DNA of 64,000 nt from positions 620,001 through 684,000 of the forward strand of contig CAVSCE010000009.1 of the NCBI GenBank assembly GCA_963726375.1. Reading direction: 5' to 3'. The notes below the pieces were generated by a model, which did not search any database, had not been told where the DNA came from, and saw only the letters and a list, made by a program, of their open reading frames with translations. Position numbers and translations under genes: made by a program. The stretch is from UTCFX2 sp963726375 (GTDB lineage Bacteria; Chloroflexota; Anaerolineae; Anaerolineales; UBA4823). Below are positions 63,293 through 64,000 of this stretch, one piece after another; within the stretch, counting starts at the first letter, position 1; each line of letters starts with the position of its first letter.

Positions 63293-64000
63293 ATGTCCAA
63301 CTCAGAAACCTCCGAAAATAAACCAGGCAGCGGATTAGGAAGAATCCGCCAGGTCATTTCTGAATACCCCAACCAGTTTTGGCTTGTGGTTGGATCATCG
63401 TTTATTGACCGCCTTGGCGGAGCAATGCTGTTCCCATTCTTTACGCTGTACCTGACTAAAAAGTTTGGGATCAACATGACCACTGTGGGAATCATCTTTG
63501 GATTTTCTCGCTCTCCAGTGTTGCTGGGACAATGGTTGGCGGCGCACTGACTGACCGCTTAGGCCGAAAAAGGATGCTGCTCTTCGGCCTGGTGATGAGT
63601 GCATTGTCCAGCGTTTTAATGGGGGTGATCAACGATATTCAGCTTTTCGTGATCAGTGCTATTCTGGTTGGAGTTTTGGCTGACGCGGCTGGTCCTGCGC
63701 AGCAAGCGCTTATCGCAGATCTATTACCTGAAGAGAAACGTGCATCCGGGTTTGGAATCTTAAGAGTTGTTTTCAATCTGGCAGTAGTCATTGGACCTTT
63801 AATAGGCGGTTTACTGGCGGTCAACTCGTATCTTTCTTTGTTTATCGCAGATGCTGTTACCAGCTTGATCACTGCAGTTGTTGTATATTTTGCATTGGAA
63901 GAGACCTGGCAGCCAAAGAAAGAAGCAAGCGAGCCTCAAGAATCCATGATGCAGACTTTTGTTGATTACAAGAAGGTATTAACGGATTCGGCGTTCACCT
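63293..64000 (+). CDS. MFS transporter (3' partial, frameshifted)
   Basis: The first about 235 residues of a major facilitator. FWLVVGSSFIDRLGGAMLFP begins membrane helix 1. A shift near 63500 restores the A-loop signature GGALTDRLGRKRMLLFGL between helices 2 and 3, followed by IADLLPEEKRASGFG and further helices. The gene runs off the window. DHA1-type drug exporters look similar, but the substrate is unknown. Confidence 0.8.

Noticed and set aside
1..64000. CRISPR array, tRNA, rRNA, IS element or prophage
   Set aside because: I scanned the intergenic gaps and saw no direct-repeat array, cloverleaf, transposase or phage structural gene. All gaps are under about 300 bases.

Overview
The window looks like a chromosomal segment of an uncultured Chloroflexota bacterium, most likely Anaerolineae. 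This is inferred from the gene families: DUF11-repeat and thrombospondin-3-like exoproteins, a DUF2270 protein, large FHA-domain Ser/Thr kinases, a sortase fused to DUF11 repeats, and selB. No rRNA, tRNA, CRISPR array, IS element or prophage was recognised. About half of the long genes carry a one-base frameshift or an in-frame stop while the protein homology continues across it. Many of the shifts sit in or beside short homopolymers. The simplest reading is residual long-read sequencing error, so these genes are annotated as single frameshifted CDSs rather than as real pseudogenes.

Layout. 1-11 kb: end of a sugar/nucleoside ABC permease, threonine synthase, a GT2 glycosyltransferase, a PLP fold-type II enzyme closed by a strong terminator, a SWIM-SNF2 helicase, a hypothetical protein, a DUF2270/DUF2179 membrane protein and dihydropyrimidinase. 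11-19.4 kb: a beta-propeller-like lipoprotein, three membrane proteins resembling complex I/hydrogenase-4/Mrp antiporter subunits, a coiled-coil protein and SelB. 19.4-28.5 kb (minus strand): a RiPP-like operon of radical SAM/SPASM enzyme, 60-residue precursor peptide, S26 peptidase, HprK-like kinase, PqqD-like carrier and a giant gingipain-like C25 protease with seven DUF11 repeats. It is divergent from a protein that carries DUF11 repeats, an LPGTG motif, two membrane segments and its own sortase domain. 32-38.3 kb: amidohydrolase, parAB and a PfkB kinase on the minus strand; rplS with a structured leader, a C26 glutamine hydrolase and murI on the plus strand. 38.4-45.4 kb: CYTH protein, biotin-dependent acyl-CoA carboxylase (carrier, biotin carboxylase, carboxyltransferase), small membrane protein, zinc-type dehydrogenase and acyl-CoA dehydrogenase. 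45.5-51.3 kb: gatC, gatA, a broken small ORF, gatB, an acetyltransferase and a convergent GMC oxidoreductase. 51.5-64 kb: FGGY sugar kinase, a trans-membrane Ser/Thr kinase followed by a paralogous pseudokinase of almost the same architecture, an Hrq1/YprA-type helicase with an HNH insertion, and the start of an MFS transporter.

Most notable are (i) the radical-SAM peptide operon coupled to a C25 protease and facing a self-contained LPGTG-sortase fusion, and (ii) the kinase/pseudokinase pair with FHA, Ig-like and extracellular Ca-binding repeats. DUF11 repeats link three loci (C25 protease, sortase fusion, pseudokinase), so much of this window appears devoted to building and sensing the cell surface.
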